A stretch of DNA of 64,000 nucleotides from Sandaracinaceae bacterium (GTDB taxonomy: Bacteria > Myxococcota_A > Polyangia > Polyangiales > Houyiibacteriaceae), in NCBI GenBank assembly GCA_020633075.1, contig JACKEI010000003.1:566178-630177 (forward strand), in the 5' to 3' direction. A model generated the notes under the pieces. That model did not search any database and was not told the origin of the DNA. It saw only the letters and a list, made by a program, of their open reading frames with translations. The position numbers and the translations under genes were made by a program. The stretch's first letter is position 1; every line of letters begins with the position of its first letter. Positions 35,708 to 44,437 of the stretch are shown here, in pieces.

Positions 35708-37098
35708 CGTGGTGCTACGAAGGGTACCTCAGCGATGCGTGACTCGTCGTCGTGGTCGCTGGTGATGCGGACGCGGACGCGCGAGGGAGCGGCGCTCGGC
35801 GCCCCCTCGGCGCCACGCTCCCAGGTGGCGAAGACGTTCACCCGCTGGCTTCCGAGCGCGGGCAGCGTCAGTGACGGAGAAGAGATGCGGTATGCGAGCC
35901 CGTCCTCGGGGTCGGCTCGCTCGATGCGGAAGGTGGTCGGCTCGTCGCGCTTGTTCACGATGTGCAGGCTCAGGAGGTCCAGCACGTGCCCCTGCTCGTC
36001 CACGATGAAGGGCGCCCCCGAGCGCAGCAGGTTGGTCTCGAAGCTCTGATGGGTGCGCAGCGCGAGGGTCATGACCACCAGGCCGATGACGCCCATCACC
36101 GCGTAGAAGTACACGCGCGGCCGCAGAAAGCGCGTCTTCAGTCCGTCGAGGCCGTTCAACGAGTCGTAGCGCACGAGGCCGACGGGGCGCTTGAGCTTCA
36201 GCATCACCTCGTCGCACGCGTCCACGCACTGCGCGCAGCCCACGCACTCCATCTGCAGGCCGTTGCGGATGTCGATGCCCGTCGGGCACACCACCACGCA
36301 GCGATTGCAGTCCACGCAGTCGCCCGCCTCGGGGTCGCTCGCCTTGCCACGCGGCTCGCCGCGCCGCTTGTCATAGCCGATGACCAGCGTGTCCCCGTCG
36401 ATGAGCGCGGACTGCAGCCGCCCGTAGGGACAGATGGCCAGGCACAGCTGCTCGCGGAACCACGCGAAGTTGAAGTAGATCACGCCGGTCATGGCGACCA
36501 TCCACGCGAAGGCCTCGCCGTGCTCGCTCGGGCCGCTGCGGATCATGTCCAACAGAGCCGGAAGCGACGTGAAGTAGCTGAGCACGAAGTGGCTCATCAG
36601 GAACGCGATGCCCACGAAGAGCACGTGCTTGAGCACTTTGCGCCACAGCTTGTCGAAGCTCATCGGGGCCTGGTTGCGGCGCATGCGCACGTTGCGCGGC
36701 CCCTCGATCAGCCTCTCGATGGGCCGGAAGACCCCCTCGAGGAAGACCGAGTGCGGACACGCGTAGCCGCACCAGATGCGTCCGTAGAGGGTGGTGACGA
36801 CGAACAGGGCGAAGCCGATGCCGCTGAGCAGGAAGAACGCCAGCCAGAAGTCCTGCGCGTTCATGCTGAGCCCGAACAGGAAGAAGCGCCGGTGCTGCAC
36901 GTCCAGGAAGACCGCCGGGCGGCCGCCGACCTGGATGAAGGGCAACGCTACGTACACGGCGATCAAGACTGCGAACACCACCCGCCGACGGGTCAGGAAG
37001 CGCCCTGTGACGTCGGCCGGGTGTACGTAGTTGCGACGCCCATCGACGCGGAGCGAGCTCGCGGGCTCGTCGACGACAGGCAGCTGACGCTTGCTCAT
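35704..37098 (-). CDS. ccoG: Cytochrome cbb3 oxidase accessory protein CcoG (FixG/RdxA)
   Basis: A 464-residue membrane protein with about five membrane helices. It contains GRIWCGYACPHSVFLEG and two 4Fe-4S motifs (CVDCNRCVVVCP and CVGCAQCVDAC). The C-terminal Ig-like periplasmic domain (about 345-464) is standard. CcoG is a cupric reductase that supplies Cu(I) for the CuB centre of cbb3 oxidase. It lies 2 bp after ccoP. Confidence 0.96.
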   Translation of the reverse strand: MSKRQLPVVDEPASSLRVDGRRNYVHPADVTGRFLTRRRVVFAVLIAVYVALPFIQVGGRPAVFLDVQHRRFFLFGLSMNAQDFWLAFFLLSGIGFALFVVTTLYGRIWCGYACPHSVFLEGVFRPIERLIEGPRNVRMRRNQAPMSFDKLWRKVLKHVLFVGIAFLMSHFVLSYFTSLPALLDMIRSGPSEHGEAFAWMVAMTGVIYFNFAWFREQLCLAICPYGRLQSALIDGDTLVIGYDKRRGEPRGKASDPEAGDCVDCNRCVVVCPTGIDIRNGLQMECVGCAQCVDACDEVMLKLKRPVGLVRYDSLNGLDGLKTRFLRPRVYFYAVMGVIGLVVMTLALRTHQSFETNLLRSGAPFIVDEQGHVLDLLSLHIVNKRDEPTTFRIERADPEDGLAYRISSPSLTLPALGSQRVNVFATWERGAEGAPSAAPSRVRVRITSDHDDESRIAEVPFVAPR

Positions 37099-37100
37099 GG

Positions 37101-37823
37101 CTACTCCTCGACCGTCGGGGTCGGCTCGACGGGTGCGGCGCCATCCTCCGGTGTCGTCGGCTCGGCGTTCGCGCCACCGTCGGCGGCTTCGGCGGCAACG
37201 CCAGCGTCAGCGGTGGCGTCCGCCTCGGGAGCGGTCTCCGGCTCCGCGCCGGCGCTCGCGGCGCCGCCCGGTGACCACACCTCGCCCTGGGCTTCCTTCC
37301 CGTCCACGTTCGTGTTCCGCAGGCTCACGACGAACGCCGTCACCTGCTGGACGGCCACCGGTCCGAGCACCGCCCCCCACGCCGGCATGGCGGCCGTGGG
37401 CACGCCGTCACGGATGGTGTCGTGAATGTTCACGGGGCTGCCGCCATGGATCCAGTTCGGGTCGGTCAGGTTCGGTCCGATGTTGCCGCCCGCGTCCTCG
37501 CGGTGGCAGACCGCGCACTGCGCCTGGAAGGTCTCGCGGCCGGCCGCCACGGCGCTCGGGTCCATGGCCATCGCCTCGATCAGCTCGTTGCTGACCTCGC
37601 CTCCCGCCGCCGCGGACTCGGCGAGCTCCGCTGCGTAGGCCTGCATGGGGGACGCACCCACCTCGAAGCCCTCGTAGTAGAACCAGTAGCAGACTGCGAA
37701 GATGACCGCGCCGTAGAAGGTGAAGAGCCACCAGAGCGGGAGCTCGTTGTCGGCCTCTTCGATGCCGTCATAGACGTGGATGATCTCACCCTGGATCTCG
37801 TCGTGGCGGTTGCCGTCAGACAT
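37101..37823 (-). CDS. ccoP: cbb3 oxidase subunit CcoP, one-heme form
   Basis: A 240-residue protein. The N-terminal cytoplasmic stretch HDEIQGEIIHVYDGIEEADNELP and the membrane helix WWLFTFYGAVIFAVCYWFYY are the CcoP signature. Only one cytochrome c motif is present, CAVCH (103-107), with a probable Met ligand at M146 (AAMPAW). Classical CcoP has two such domains and about 300 residues; here the second is replaced by a 60-residue Ala/Pro/Glu/Thr-rich tail. Start ATG at 37823 overlaps ccoQ by eight bases. Confidence 0.93.
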   Translation of the reverse strand: MSDGNRHDEIQGEIIHVYDGIEEADNELPLWWLFTFYGAVIFAVCYWFYYEGFEVGASPMQAYAAELAESAAAGGEVSNELIEAMAMDPSAVAAGRETFQAQCAVCHREDAGGNIGPNLTDPNWIHGGSPVNIHDTIRDGVPTAAMPAWGAVLGPVAVQQVTAFVVSLRNTNVDGKEAQGEVWSPGGAASAGAEPETAPEADATADAGVAAEAADGGANAEPTTPEDGAAPVEPTPTVEE

Positions 37824-38052
37824 GGGAGTCGTCCTTCTGCTGGGGGGCCTGTTGCGGGGCCTGCTGGGGGGCGATGCGCGCCGTATCACGGGTCATGGGG
37901 AGCTCGGCGAGGTTCTGGACCTCGGCGGCGGGGAGCCGCAGCGCGCGGACTGCCATGACCGTGAACAAGGCCATGAACAGCAAGAGCGCGGCCACGGGGA
38001 GAGCGAGCACCGGGCTCTGGGAGAAGAAGTCGGATGCGAGCCAGCTGATCAT
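37816..38052 (-). CDS. ccoQ: cbb3 oxidase small subunit CcoQ (FixQ)
   Basis: A 78-residue protein with one membrane helix (VLALPVAALLLFMALFTVMAV) followed by a short charged region and a Gln/Pro-rich repeat (APQQ three times). Its size and place between ccoNO and ccoP fit the CcoQ family, which stabilises the complex. The start overlaps the ccoNO stop (ATGA). Confidence 0.8.
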   Translation of the reverse strand: MISWLASDFFSQSPVLALPVAALLLFMALFTVMAVRALRLPAAEVQNLAELPMTRDTARIAPQQAPQQAPQQKDDSHV

Positions 38053-40421
38053 GGGGTTGCTCCTGTGTTGGCGGCGACGGTCTCGGTGGCGGGCGCGTCG
38101 TACATCCCGTTGGCGGGGATCTGTCCGAGACGCTGGAGGTAGGCGATGACCGCAGTCATGCGGCTGTCGACCACGAGGTCGCACGCGTCCGTGAGCTCGT
38201 TGCCCGGACAGACGCGTACCCCGGAGTCGGCCGCGAGGAAGGCGGCAATCTCGGCGGCCTGCGCGTGCGCGCTTCTGTCGCTGCGCTGGATCTGCTCCGC
38301 GTTGTACGGCACACCGACCGTACGCAGCGCGCGCATCTTCGCCGCCGTGTCGGCGAAGTCGAGTGCTTCCCCCGCCAGATGGTCGAAGGGAGGCATGTTG
38401 GACTCGGCGGAGATCTCGCGCGGGTTCATCATGTGGCGGTAGTGCCAGGTGTGCGAGTACTTCCCGCCGACGCGCGCGAGGTCCGGCCCAATGCGCCGCG
38501 AGCCCCACTGGAAGGGGTGGTCGTAGATGCTGTCGTCGGGCGTGGAGACCGCGCCGTAGCGGGCGGTCTCCCACGTGAACGGGCGGATCATCTGGGAGTG
38601 ACAGGTGTAGCAACCCTCGCGGATGTACACGTCGCGGCCCTCTACCTCGAGCGCGCTGTAGGGCACGTTGGCGGTGCTCGCGAGCGCCTCGGGAGCCGCG
38701 ATCACGCTGGGCACGATCTCGGCCACGCCGCCGACCAAGGCGGCCAGCAGGGTGAGCCCCGTGAACACACCCGAGCGGCCCTCGATGAGCGCGTGCCAGG
38801 TGGGCTTGCCGGGCTGCTTGCTGACGCTCAGCAGCAGCATCGCGAAGAAGCCCACCGCGAACGCCAACACCACGAAGGTGAGCGATGCGACGACCTCCAG
38901 GTAGCCGGCGGCGATGATCATCAGCACCACGACGGCGCTCACGATGACCGGGGGCGCGAGGACCAGGTCCTTGATGGTCGGCTTGGGGCCGCGCTCCGCA
39001 GGCGTGTCCACGGCGACCTCGACCTCGCCGTTGACCGGCGCGCCGCTGCGGGCGGTGGCGAAGAGGTTCCACGCCATGATGATGAAGCCCACCAGGTAGA
39101 GCGTGCCGCCCACGAGGCGCATCCAGTACATCGGGCGCAACGCCACCAGTGTCTGGATGAAGTTCGGGTAGGCCAACCCGCCCCCGTCCGCCATCTCACG
39201 CCACATCAGGCCCTGCGTGATGCCGGCGGTCCACATGGACGTGACGTAGAGCAGGATGCCGAAGGTGCCGATCCAGAAGTGGAAGTTGGCCGCGGCCACC
39301 GACTTGAGCGGCTTGCCGTAGAGGCGTGGGACCAGCCAGTAGAACATGCCGGCGGCCATGAAGCCGTTCCAGCCCAGGGCGCCCGCGTGCACGTGACCGA
39401 TGATCCAGTCCGTGTAGTGGGCCAGCGCGCTGACGCTCTTGATGGAGAGCAGCGGCCCCTCGAAGGTGGCCATCCCGTAGAAGGTGACGCCAGCCGCGAA
39501 GAACTTCAGGACGGGGTCGGTGCGCAGCTTGTCCCAGGCGCCGCGCAGCGTGAGCAGGCCGTTGAGCATGCCGCCCCAGGAGGGGGCCCAGAGCATGAGG
39601 CTGAAGATCATGCCCAGCGTCTGCGCCCAGTCCGGCAGCGCGGTGTAAAGCAGGTGGTGGGGGCCAGCCCAGATGTAGATGAAGACCAGGCCCCAGAAGT
39701 GGATGATCGACAGCCGGTAGCTGAACACCGGGCGGTCTGCCGCCTTGGGCAGGAAGTAGTACATGATGCCGAGGATCGGCGTGGTCAGGAAGAAGGCGAC
39801 GGCGTTGTGCCCGTACCACCACTGCACCAGCGCGTCCTGAACCCCCGCGAAGACCGAGTAGCTCTTGAGACCGTTCACCGGGATGGCGAGGCTGTTCACG
39901 ACATGCAGGATCGTGACGGTGACGATGGTCGCGATGTAGAACCACAGGGCGACGTAGAGCTGCTTCTCGCGGCGGTTCTTCAGCGTCCAGAAGTAGTTGG
40001 TGGCGAACACCAGCCAGACCACGGCGATGGCGATGTCGATGGGCCACTCGAGCTCCGCGTACTCCTTGGCCTGCGTGATGCCGAAGGGCAGCGTGGCGAC
40101 GGCGGCGACGATGATCGCCTGCCAGCCAAAGAAGTGGAACCACGAGAGCTTGTCCGACGCCATGCGCGCCTTGGTCAGGCGCTGCGTCGAGTAGTACACG
40201 CCCGCGAAGAGCATGTTGCCCACGAACGCGAAGATCACCGCGTTGGTGTGCAAGGGGCGCAGTCGGCCGAAGCTCAGCCAAGGCGCAGCGTTCGCCGGCC
40301 ACCACGCGAGCTGGAGCGCGACGATGACGCCGACGAGCATTCCGACGATGCCGAACACCACAGACGCCCACAGAAAGGCGCGCACGATGCGGTCGTCATA
40401 CTCGATTCGTTGAGTCTGCAT
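38049..40421 (-). CDS. ccoNO: cbb3 cytochrome oxidase CcoN-CcoO fusion
   Basis: A 790-residue protein. Residues 1 to about 475 are the catalytic heme-copper subunit CcoN: heme b His in LRPLHTN (H58), CuB ligands in WWYGHNAVAF (H205) and GPHHLLY (H255, H256), and the heme ligands in IGHVHAGALG (H343, H345). After a short Pro-rich linker and further membrane helices, residues about 590-790 are CcoO with the heme c site CYTCHSQ (604-608) and its usual following MIRPFTWETARYG. The two are separate genes in most proteobacteria. The complex reduces O2 to water at low oxygen and pumps protons. Start 40421 has AGGAACAG upstream. Confidence 0.96.
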   Translation of the reverse strand: MQTQRIEYDDRIVRAFLWASVVFGIVGMLVGVIVALQLAWWPANAAPWLSFGRLRPLHTNAVIFAFVGNMLFAGVYYSTQRLTKARMASDKLSWFHFFGWQAIIVAAVATLPFGITQAKEYAELEWPIDIAIAVVWLVFATNYFWTLKNRREKQLYVALWFYIATIVTVTILHVVNSLAIPVNGLKSYSVFAGVQDALVQWWYGHNAVAFFLTTPILGIMYYFLPKAADRPVFSYRLSIIHFWGLVFIYIWAGPHHLLYTALPDWAQTLGMIFSLMLWAPSWGGMLNGLLTLRGAWDKLRTDPVLKFFAAGVTFYGMATFEGPLLSIKSVSALAHYTDWIIGHVHAGALGWNGFMAAGMFYWLVPRLYGKPLKSVAAANFHFWIGTFGILLYVTSMWTAGITQGLMWREMADGGGLAYPNFIQTLVALRPMYWMRLVGGTLYLVGFIIMAWNLFATARSGAPVNGEVEVAVDTPAERGPKPTIKDLVLAPPVIVSAVVVLMIIAAGYLEVVASLTFVVLAFAVGFFAMLLLSVSKQPGKPTWHALIEGRSGVFTGLTLLAALVGGVAEIVPSVIAAPEALASTANVPYSALEVEGRDVYIREGCYTCHSQMIRPFTWETARYGAVSTPDDSIYDHPFQWGSRRIGPDLARVGGKYSHTWHYRHMMNPREISAESNMPPFDHLAGEALDFADTAAKMRALRTVGVPYNAEQIQRSDRSAHAQAAEIAAFLAADSGVRVCPGNELTDACDLVVDSRMTAVIAYLQRLGQIPANGMYDAPATETVAANTGATP

Positions 40422-40602
40422 TCTTCTGTTCCTGTTCCGGCGCGACGTTGTGCCGCGGGGGGTCTTGGGGGTCGTCGAGCGGCAGCAGGGCGAGCCGCTC
40501 GGTGTGGTCGAAGGTTCCATTGGCCGCGTTCACCACGAACGCGAGGGCGGCGCCGATCACGAACACGACGCCGATGAAGAGCAGGAGGGTCATCACTTCC
40601 AT
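40396..40602 (-). CDS. ccoS: cbb3 oxidase assembly protein CcoS
   Basis: A 68-residue protein with one N-terminal membrane helix (MTLLLFIGVVFVIGAALAFVV) followed by NAANGTFDHTERLALLPLDD, close to the CcoS pattern of a helix followed by an acidic/aromatic stretch. Known role of the family: heme and copper loading of CcoN. It overlaps ccoI upstream and ccoNO downstream. Confidence 0.85.
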   Translation of the reverse strand: MEVMTLLLFIGVVFVIGAALAFVVNAANGTFDHTERLALLPLDDPQDPPRHNVAPEQEQKNADSTNRV

Positions 40603-43067
40603 GCGAGCCTCCCTGTGGTGAGCGCCGTGCCCGCGTCCGCCTGCCGAGCGCGCGTCATGGCGTGCACCGTGTAGGCCACCGTCAGCAGGGAGCTGGCCGG
40701 CATCAGGATGGCGGCGAGCCACGGGCGCATGGCGCCGCTCAGCGCGATGCTGACGGCGCCGACGTTGTAGAGCACGGCGATGGCCAGATCGACCCGCACG
40801 ACATGCCGCAGGTGCTTGGCCACGCTGAGCGCGTCGCGGATGCCGCCGAGGCCTGCGCTCGTCAGATAGAAGTCGCAGCGGCTGGCCACGAAGGGGCGCT
40901 CGCTGGCCGGCGTCGCAGACACGTCCGCGAGGTCCAGGGCCAGCGCGTCGTTGAGACCGTCTCCGACCATCAGCGTGCCTTCGCCGGAGAGGGCGCGGAT
41001 GAACGCGGCCTTCTCGTCGGGAGACGCGTCTCCGACCGCGCAGCCTGCGGGCACCGGCTGAGCGACACCCGTGTGTGCGTGTCCGGCTTCCAACCCGACC
41101 ACCGCCGCTACCGCGTCCACCCGCGCCTGGCGGTCGCCGCTCAGGATGTAGGGGGTGATCCCCTCCTGTCGCAGCGCCTCGATCAGCTCGCGCGAGCGTG
41201 GGCGCACCGTCTCCTGGGTGGTCAGCGTGAGCAGGGGCCGGCCGTCGCGCGCGAACACCAGGTCGACCTCGTTCGGGACGCTCTCCGTGCAGGCCCACGC
41301 GGGAGCCCCGAGACGGTAGCGCGCGTCATGGTGGAGCACCTCCACGCCGCGGCCAGGGGCCTCCACCACACGCGCGGCGACATCGGCATCATAGAGGCAG
41401 GTGCGCAGGGCGCTGCGTAGGGCCACGCTCTTTGGGTGATCCTGTGCCCCGACCAGGGCGTGCAGCGCGCTCTCGGCGGCACGGTCGAGGTGCGCGTCGA
41501 GCTTGGCGGCCGCCGTTCCGTCCACGGCCTGCACCCGGAGCGCGCCCGTGGTCAGCGTGCCGGTCTTGTCGAAGACCACACGCTCGATGCGTAGCAGGCG
41601 GTCGAGCACCCCAGGCTTCCGCAGGAACACGCCGTGGCGCCGCAGCTGCGCGTGAGCGAGCTCGTGCGCGAGCGGCACCGCGATGCCGAACGCACAGGGA
41701 CAGGTCACGACGAGCACGGAGGTCGCCACCGCGAGCGCTTCCATGACGTCCCCGCCGCGCAAGAACGTGAGGCCGAAGCCCAGCACGGCCACGCCCAAGA
41801 CCCCCAGCACGTAGGACCGCGCCAGCAGGCCCCAGAACGCGTCGGCGCGCGGCGAGGTCTGCCGGTCGCGAGTGAGCAGCCGCAGCACCGCAGAGTCCGC
41901 GAAGCGCTCCGTCGCGATGGCGCGAGCAGGGGACGCGCCCATGTAGAAGGCGCCGGCCGGGATCACGTCCCCTTCCTCGAAGCGCCGTGGCTCGCTCTCT
42001 CCCTCGATCCAGTCGAGTGAGCAGGCCGCGAAGTGCAGCGCCCGGGCGGCGACCGGCACCAGGTCCCCGCGCCGCAGCACGATGGTGTCTCCCGCTTCGA
42101 GCGTCGCGCAGGCGACGAGCTCTTCGCGTTGGGTGTCGCTCGCGAGCCGGCGCGTGAGCAGGGAGCGGTGCGAGTCGTCGCTCAGCAGGCGGCGGCGTGA
42201 GCGCTCGAGCGCGCGCTCCTGGAGGTAGCGCCCCAGCACCATGAAGGCGATGAACACCGCCACGGTGTCCAGGTAGGGGGTCTGGCCGTCGCCCAGCGCA
42301 AAGCGCAGCGCAGCGCCCACGTACGCGAGGGCGATCCCGAGCGCGATGGGCACGTCGAAGTGCAGCACCCGAGCGCGCAGCGAGGCCCACGCGGAGCGCA
42401 GGAACACGCTGCCGCCGATCAGCACGCTGAGAGTCGCGCCCACGAAGGTGACCACGTGGACCTGCCGCTCGAGCTCACCTCCGCGCAGGCCCGCGTACTG
42501 CGCGAGCGAGAACAGCATGAGGTTGCCCGCCAGCGCCAAGCACAGCGCCGTGCGAATCAGCAGGCCAGAGCTGGTGGAGCGCTGCGCGTCGTCCGACGCG
42601 GGGCCCGAGCGATAGCCGAAGCGGGAGAGCTCGGCGAGCCAGGGCCGCAGCGGGAAGCCGGGGGAGAGCTCGAGGGATGCGCGCGCCAGGGCGGGATTGA
42701 CGATGATCCGAGACGGTGTGCCAGCCCGCTCCGCGTGGCGCGCGAAGGTCTTCTCGATGAGCCACACGCACGCCCCGCAGTGCAGACCGTCGATGTCCAG
42801 CTCGGTGCGGAAGGTCTGCTCGGGGCGCTCGCTGAGCGCGCACTCGAGCTCGGACTCGAGCTGCTCGAGCCACGGACCCGGCGCGAACCCGCGCGCTTCG
42901 TTCTGCGGTTGCCCCACGCCCCGCCGCAGCTCGTAGTAGCGCCCCAGCCCCTCGGCGTGCAGGAGCGCGAACACGTTGGCGCAACCCGCGCAGCAGAAGC
43001 GCTCGCCGGCTGCCTCGACGGGCAGGCCGCAGTGCGCGCACGCGCTCGCGTTCTCGGCGGCGCTCAC
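40593..43067 (-). CDS. ccoI: Copper-exporting P1B-type ATPase CcoI (FixI)
   Basis: An 824-residue protein starting with GTG (43067). An extra N-terminal cysteine cluster (CAHCG at 10-14, CCAGC at 25-29) precedes the heavy-metal domain with HCGAC (96-100). Eight membrane helices are expected; the metal site CPC is at 456-458, the phosphorylation site DKTGT at 500-504, the actuator GES at 356-358 and the DHP motif in the nucleotide domain. CcoI ATPases move Cu(I) to the periplasm for cbb3 assembly rather than for detoxification. The start overlaps the safE-like stop (GTGA). Confidence 0.95.
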   Translation of the reverse strand: MSAAENASACAHCGLPVEAAGERFCCAGCANVFALLHAEGLGRYYELRRGVGQPQNEARGFAPGPWLEQLESELECALSERPEQTFRTELDIDGLHCGACVWLIEKTFARHAERAGTPSRIIVNPALARASLELSPGFPLRPWLAELSRFGYRSGPASDDAQRSTSSGLLIRTALCLALAGNLMLFSLAQYAGLRGGELERQVHVVTFVGATLSVLIGGSVFLRSAWASLRARVLHFDVPIALGIALAYVGAALRFALGDGQTPYLDTVAVFIAFMVLGRYLQERALERSRRRLLSDDSHRSLLTRRLASDTQREELVACATLEAGDTIVLRRGDLVPVAARALHFAACSLDWIEGESEPRRFEEGDVIPAGAFYMGASPARAIATERFADSAVLRLLTRDRQTSPRADAFWGLLARSYVLGVLGVAVLGFGLTFLRGGDVMEALAVATSVLVVTCPCAFGIAVPLAHELAHAQLRRHGVFLRKPGVLDRLLRIERVVFDKTGTLTTGALRVQAVDGTAAAKLDAHLDRAAESALHALVGAQDHPKSVALRSALRTCLYDADVAARVVEAPGRGVEVLHHDARYRLGAPAWACTESVPNEVDLVFARDGRPLLTLTTQETVRPRSRELIEALRQEGITPYILSGDRQARVDAVAAVVGLEAGHAHTGVAQPVPAGCAVGDASPDEKAAFIRALSGEGTLMVGDGLNDALALDLADVSATPASERPFVASRCDFYLTSAGLGGIRDALSVAKHLRHVVRVDLAIAVLYNVGAVSIALSGAMRPWLAAILMPASSLLTVAYTVHAMTRARQADAGTALTTGRLAWK

Positions 43068-43831
43068 GAGGGGCCCCCCGGCACGGCTACGCTCGCGTCC
43101 GTGTGGCAAGCGGGTGCGGCGCTGCCGGCGCCTTCACCACTGAGCAGCGGCAACGCCCGCGCGCTGACGATCCCCGCGCCCAGCACCAGGACGGCCGCGA
43201 CCACCAAGGACCCGGCGCGCGTCTCGCGCAGCAGCGTGCTGGCCCACACGCTGGTCGCGAGGCCGCCGCCCGTGGTCGTGGCAAAGGCCAGGCCTGCCAC
43301 GGCGCCCGTGACGGGGCTGCCGGTGGCGCCGGCCAGCACACCCATGTTGACCAACGCCGCGCAAGGCAGCACGGCGCTCGCGACGCCCACGAGCAAGGGG
43401 TAGCGCAGCACGGGCCGCACCAGGCGCGCCCAGCGTCCGGGGGCTGCCGGGGCGCTCGCCCGGGCCTGGGTCGCTTCGGCCGCCTCTTTCGTCTTCAGGG
43501 TGAGCAGGGGGGCCGCGGAGGCGGTCTTCGGCCACGCGCTGCGCACGAGCCTGGCGGCCACCCACAAGAGGCCCAGCGCCAGGGTCATGCTCGTGACGGT
43601 GGCGGCGAGCTCCGCCGAGAGTGGGCTGGTGCCTGCCGCGACCAGGCTCCCCGAGAGCCCCCCGAGCGCTCCGTAGGACAGCGTGCGCCCCACCTGATAC
43701 GACACGCCGTCGCGAGGACCGCTGCACACGCCAGCCACGAGAGGCCCGCACATGCCCATGCAGTGCGGCACGCTGCCGAGACCGGCAACGGCGCCCGCAG
43801 CGATGGCGGTGGCGACGTGAGGGACGGTCAT
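43064..43831 (-). CDS. SafE/TauE-family membrane protein of the cbb3 cluster (CcoI partner)
   Basis: A 255-residue protein with six or seven membrane helices. The motif SVPHCMGMCGPL (H23, C24, M25, M27, C28) near the start is typical of the sulfite-exporter-like family found beside ccoGHIS, where it is thought to handle copper. ATG at 43831 has GAGGA five bases upstream. It is the first gene of the operon behind the sigma54 promoter. Confidence 0.83.
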   Translation of the reverse strand: MTVPHVATAIAAGAVAGLGSVPHCMGMCGPLVAGVCSGPRDGVSYQVGRTLSYGALGGLSGSLVAAGTSPLSAELAATVTSMTLALGLLWVAARLVRSAWPKTASAAPLLTLKTKEAAEATQARASAPAAPGRWARLVRPVLRYPLLVGVASAVLPCAALVNMGVLAGATGSPVTGAVAGLAFATTTGGGLATSVWASTLLRETRAGSLVVAAVLVLGAGIVSARALPLLSGEGAGSAAPACHTDASVAVPGGPS

Positions 43832-43872
43832 GGCGTCCTCGCGGTGGGCAGGGGGGGCACGGATGGCTTCCC

Positions 43873-43889
43873 TAGCAACCACCGGGCCA
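43873..43889 (-). promoter_or_regulatory. Sigma54 (RpoN) promoter of the cbb3 operon
   Basis: Minus strand TGGCCC-GGTGG-TTGCTA: the GG of -24 and the GC of -12 are exactly ten bases apart, as sigma54 requires, and only one base in the -24 core departs from TGGCAC. The predicted start is near 43863, giving a leader of about 30 bases. Confidence 0.7.
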
Positions 43890-43950
43890 ACGGCGAGCGG
43901 CGCTGGTTTGCGCATGCGTTGCGCGAAGCCTGGCGTCGACGGCCGCTCAG

Positions 43951-43995
43951 CGCGCAATAGCTGCGCGTCGTGTCCCGGCGCGCAGCTGTTGCGCG
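43951..43995. promoter_or_regulatory. 17-bp inverted repeat, candidate activator (enhancer) site
   Basis: Arms CGCGCAATAGCTGCGCG (43951-43967) and CGCGCAGCTGTTGCGCG (43979-43995), one mismatch, 11-base spacer. The centre is about 110 bp upstream of the predicted sigma54 start, the usual place for NtrC-type enhancers. TTGCGC recurs at 43908 and 43919. It could alternatively be a terminator hairpin for the upstream small gene, but no T-run follows. Confidence 0.5.
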
Positions 43996-44050
43996 GCCCG
44001 CCCGCCCCCGCCCAATGGCGGCGCGCACGGCCCACGCGGCCGGACGTTGC

Positions 44051-44437
44051 TCAGGGGGCGAAGCGCAGGTGGAGCCTCGTCAGCGCAGCGTCCAGGGCGT
44101 CCCGAAAGCGCGTCACGCTCCCCTCGCACGCGTCCAGGGCGGGGCCATCCAGGAGCAAGACCAGCCCCGCCGGCGTATGCCCCACGACGCAGGGGGTCCT
44201 GCCGTCCGTGAAGCGCTGGATCTCGGGGCTACGCTCGTCCAGGTGCACGTTGCGCAGCGGGACCGGGAGCGCCTCTCGGCAGGCCGCGAAGCCCCTCTTC
44301 TCCCGCACCGACCCATGCGTGATGTCGCAGAGCGCGCAGTGCGCGGTGCCCAGCAGCTTCCCCACGACGTAGCGCAGCTCACCCTGCACGGAGCCGTCCG
44401 CTTGATAGACGCCAGTCAGGGCGGTGACCACCTCCAT
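44051..44437 (-). CDS. Small protein with HCALCDITHG motif, function unknown
   Basis: A 128-residue soluble protein. GELRYVVGKLLGTAHCALCDITHG near the N-terminus carries a CxxC pair and His residues that could bind a metal or form a disulfide; further Cys lie in FAACREAL, TPCVVGH and DACEGS. No family name recognised. The ATG at 44437 overlaps the stop of the CAP-domain gene by one base (TGATG), so it is translationally coupled to it. Confidence 0.72.
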   Translation of the reverse strand: MEVVTALTGVYQADGSVQGELRYVVGKLLGTAHCALCDITHGSVREKRGFAACREALPVPLRNVHLDERSPEIQRFTDGRTPCVVGHTPAGLVLLLDGPALDACEGSVTRFRDALDAALTRLHLRFAP

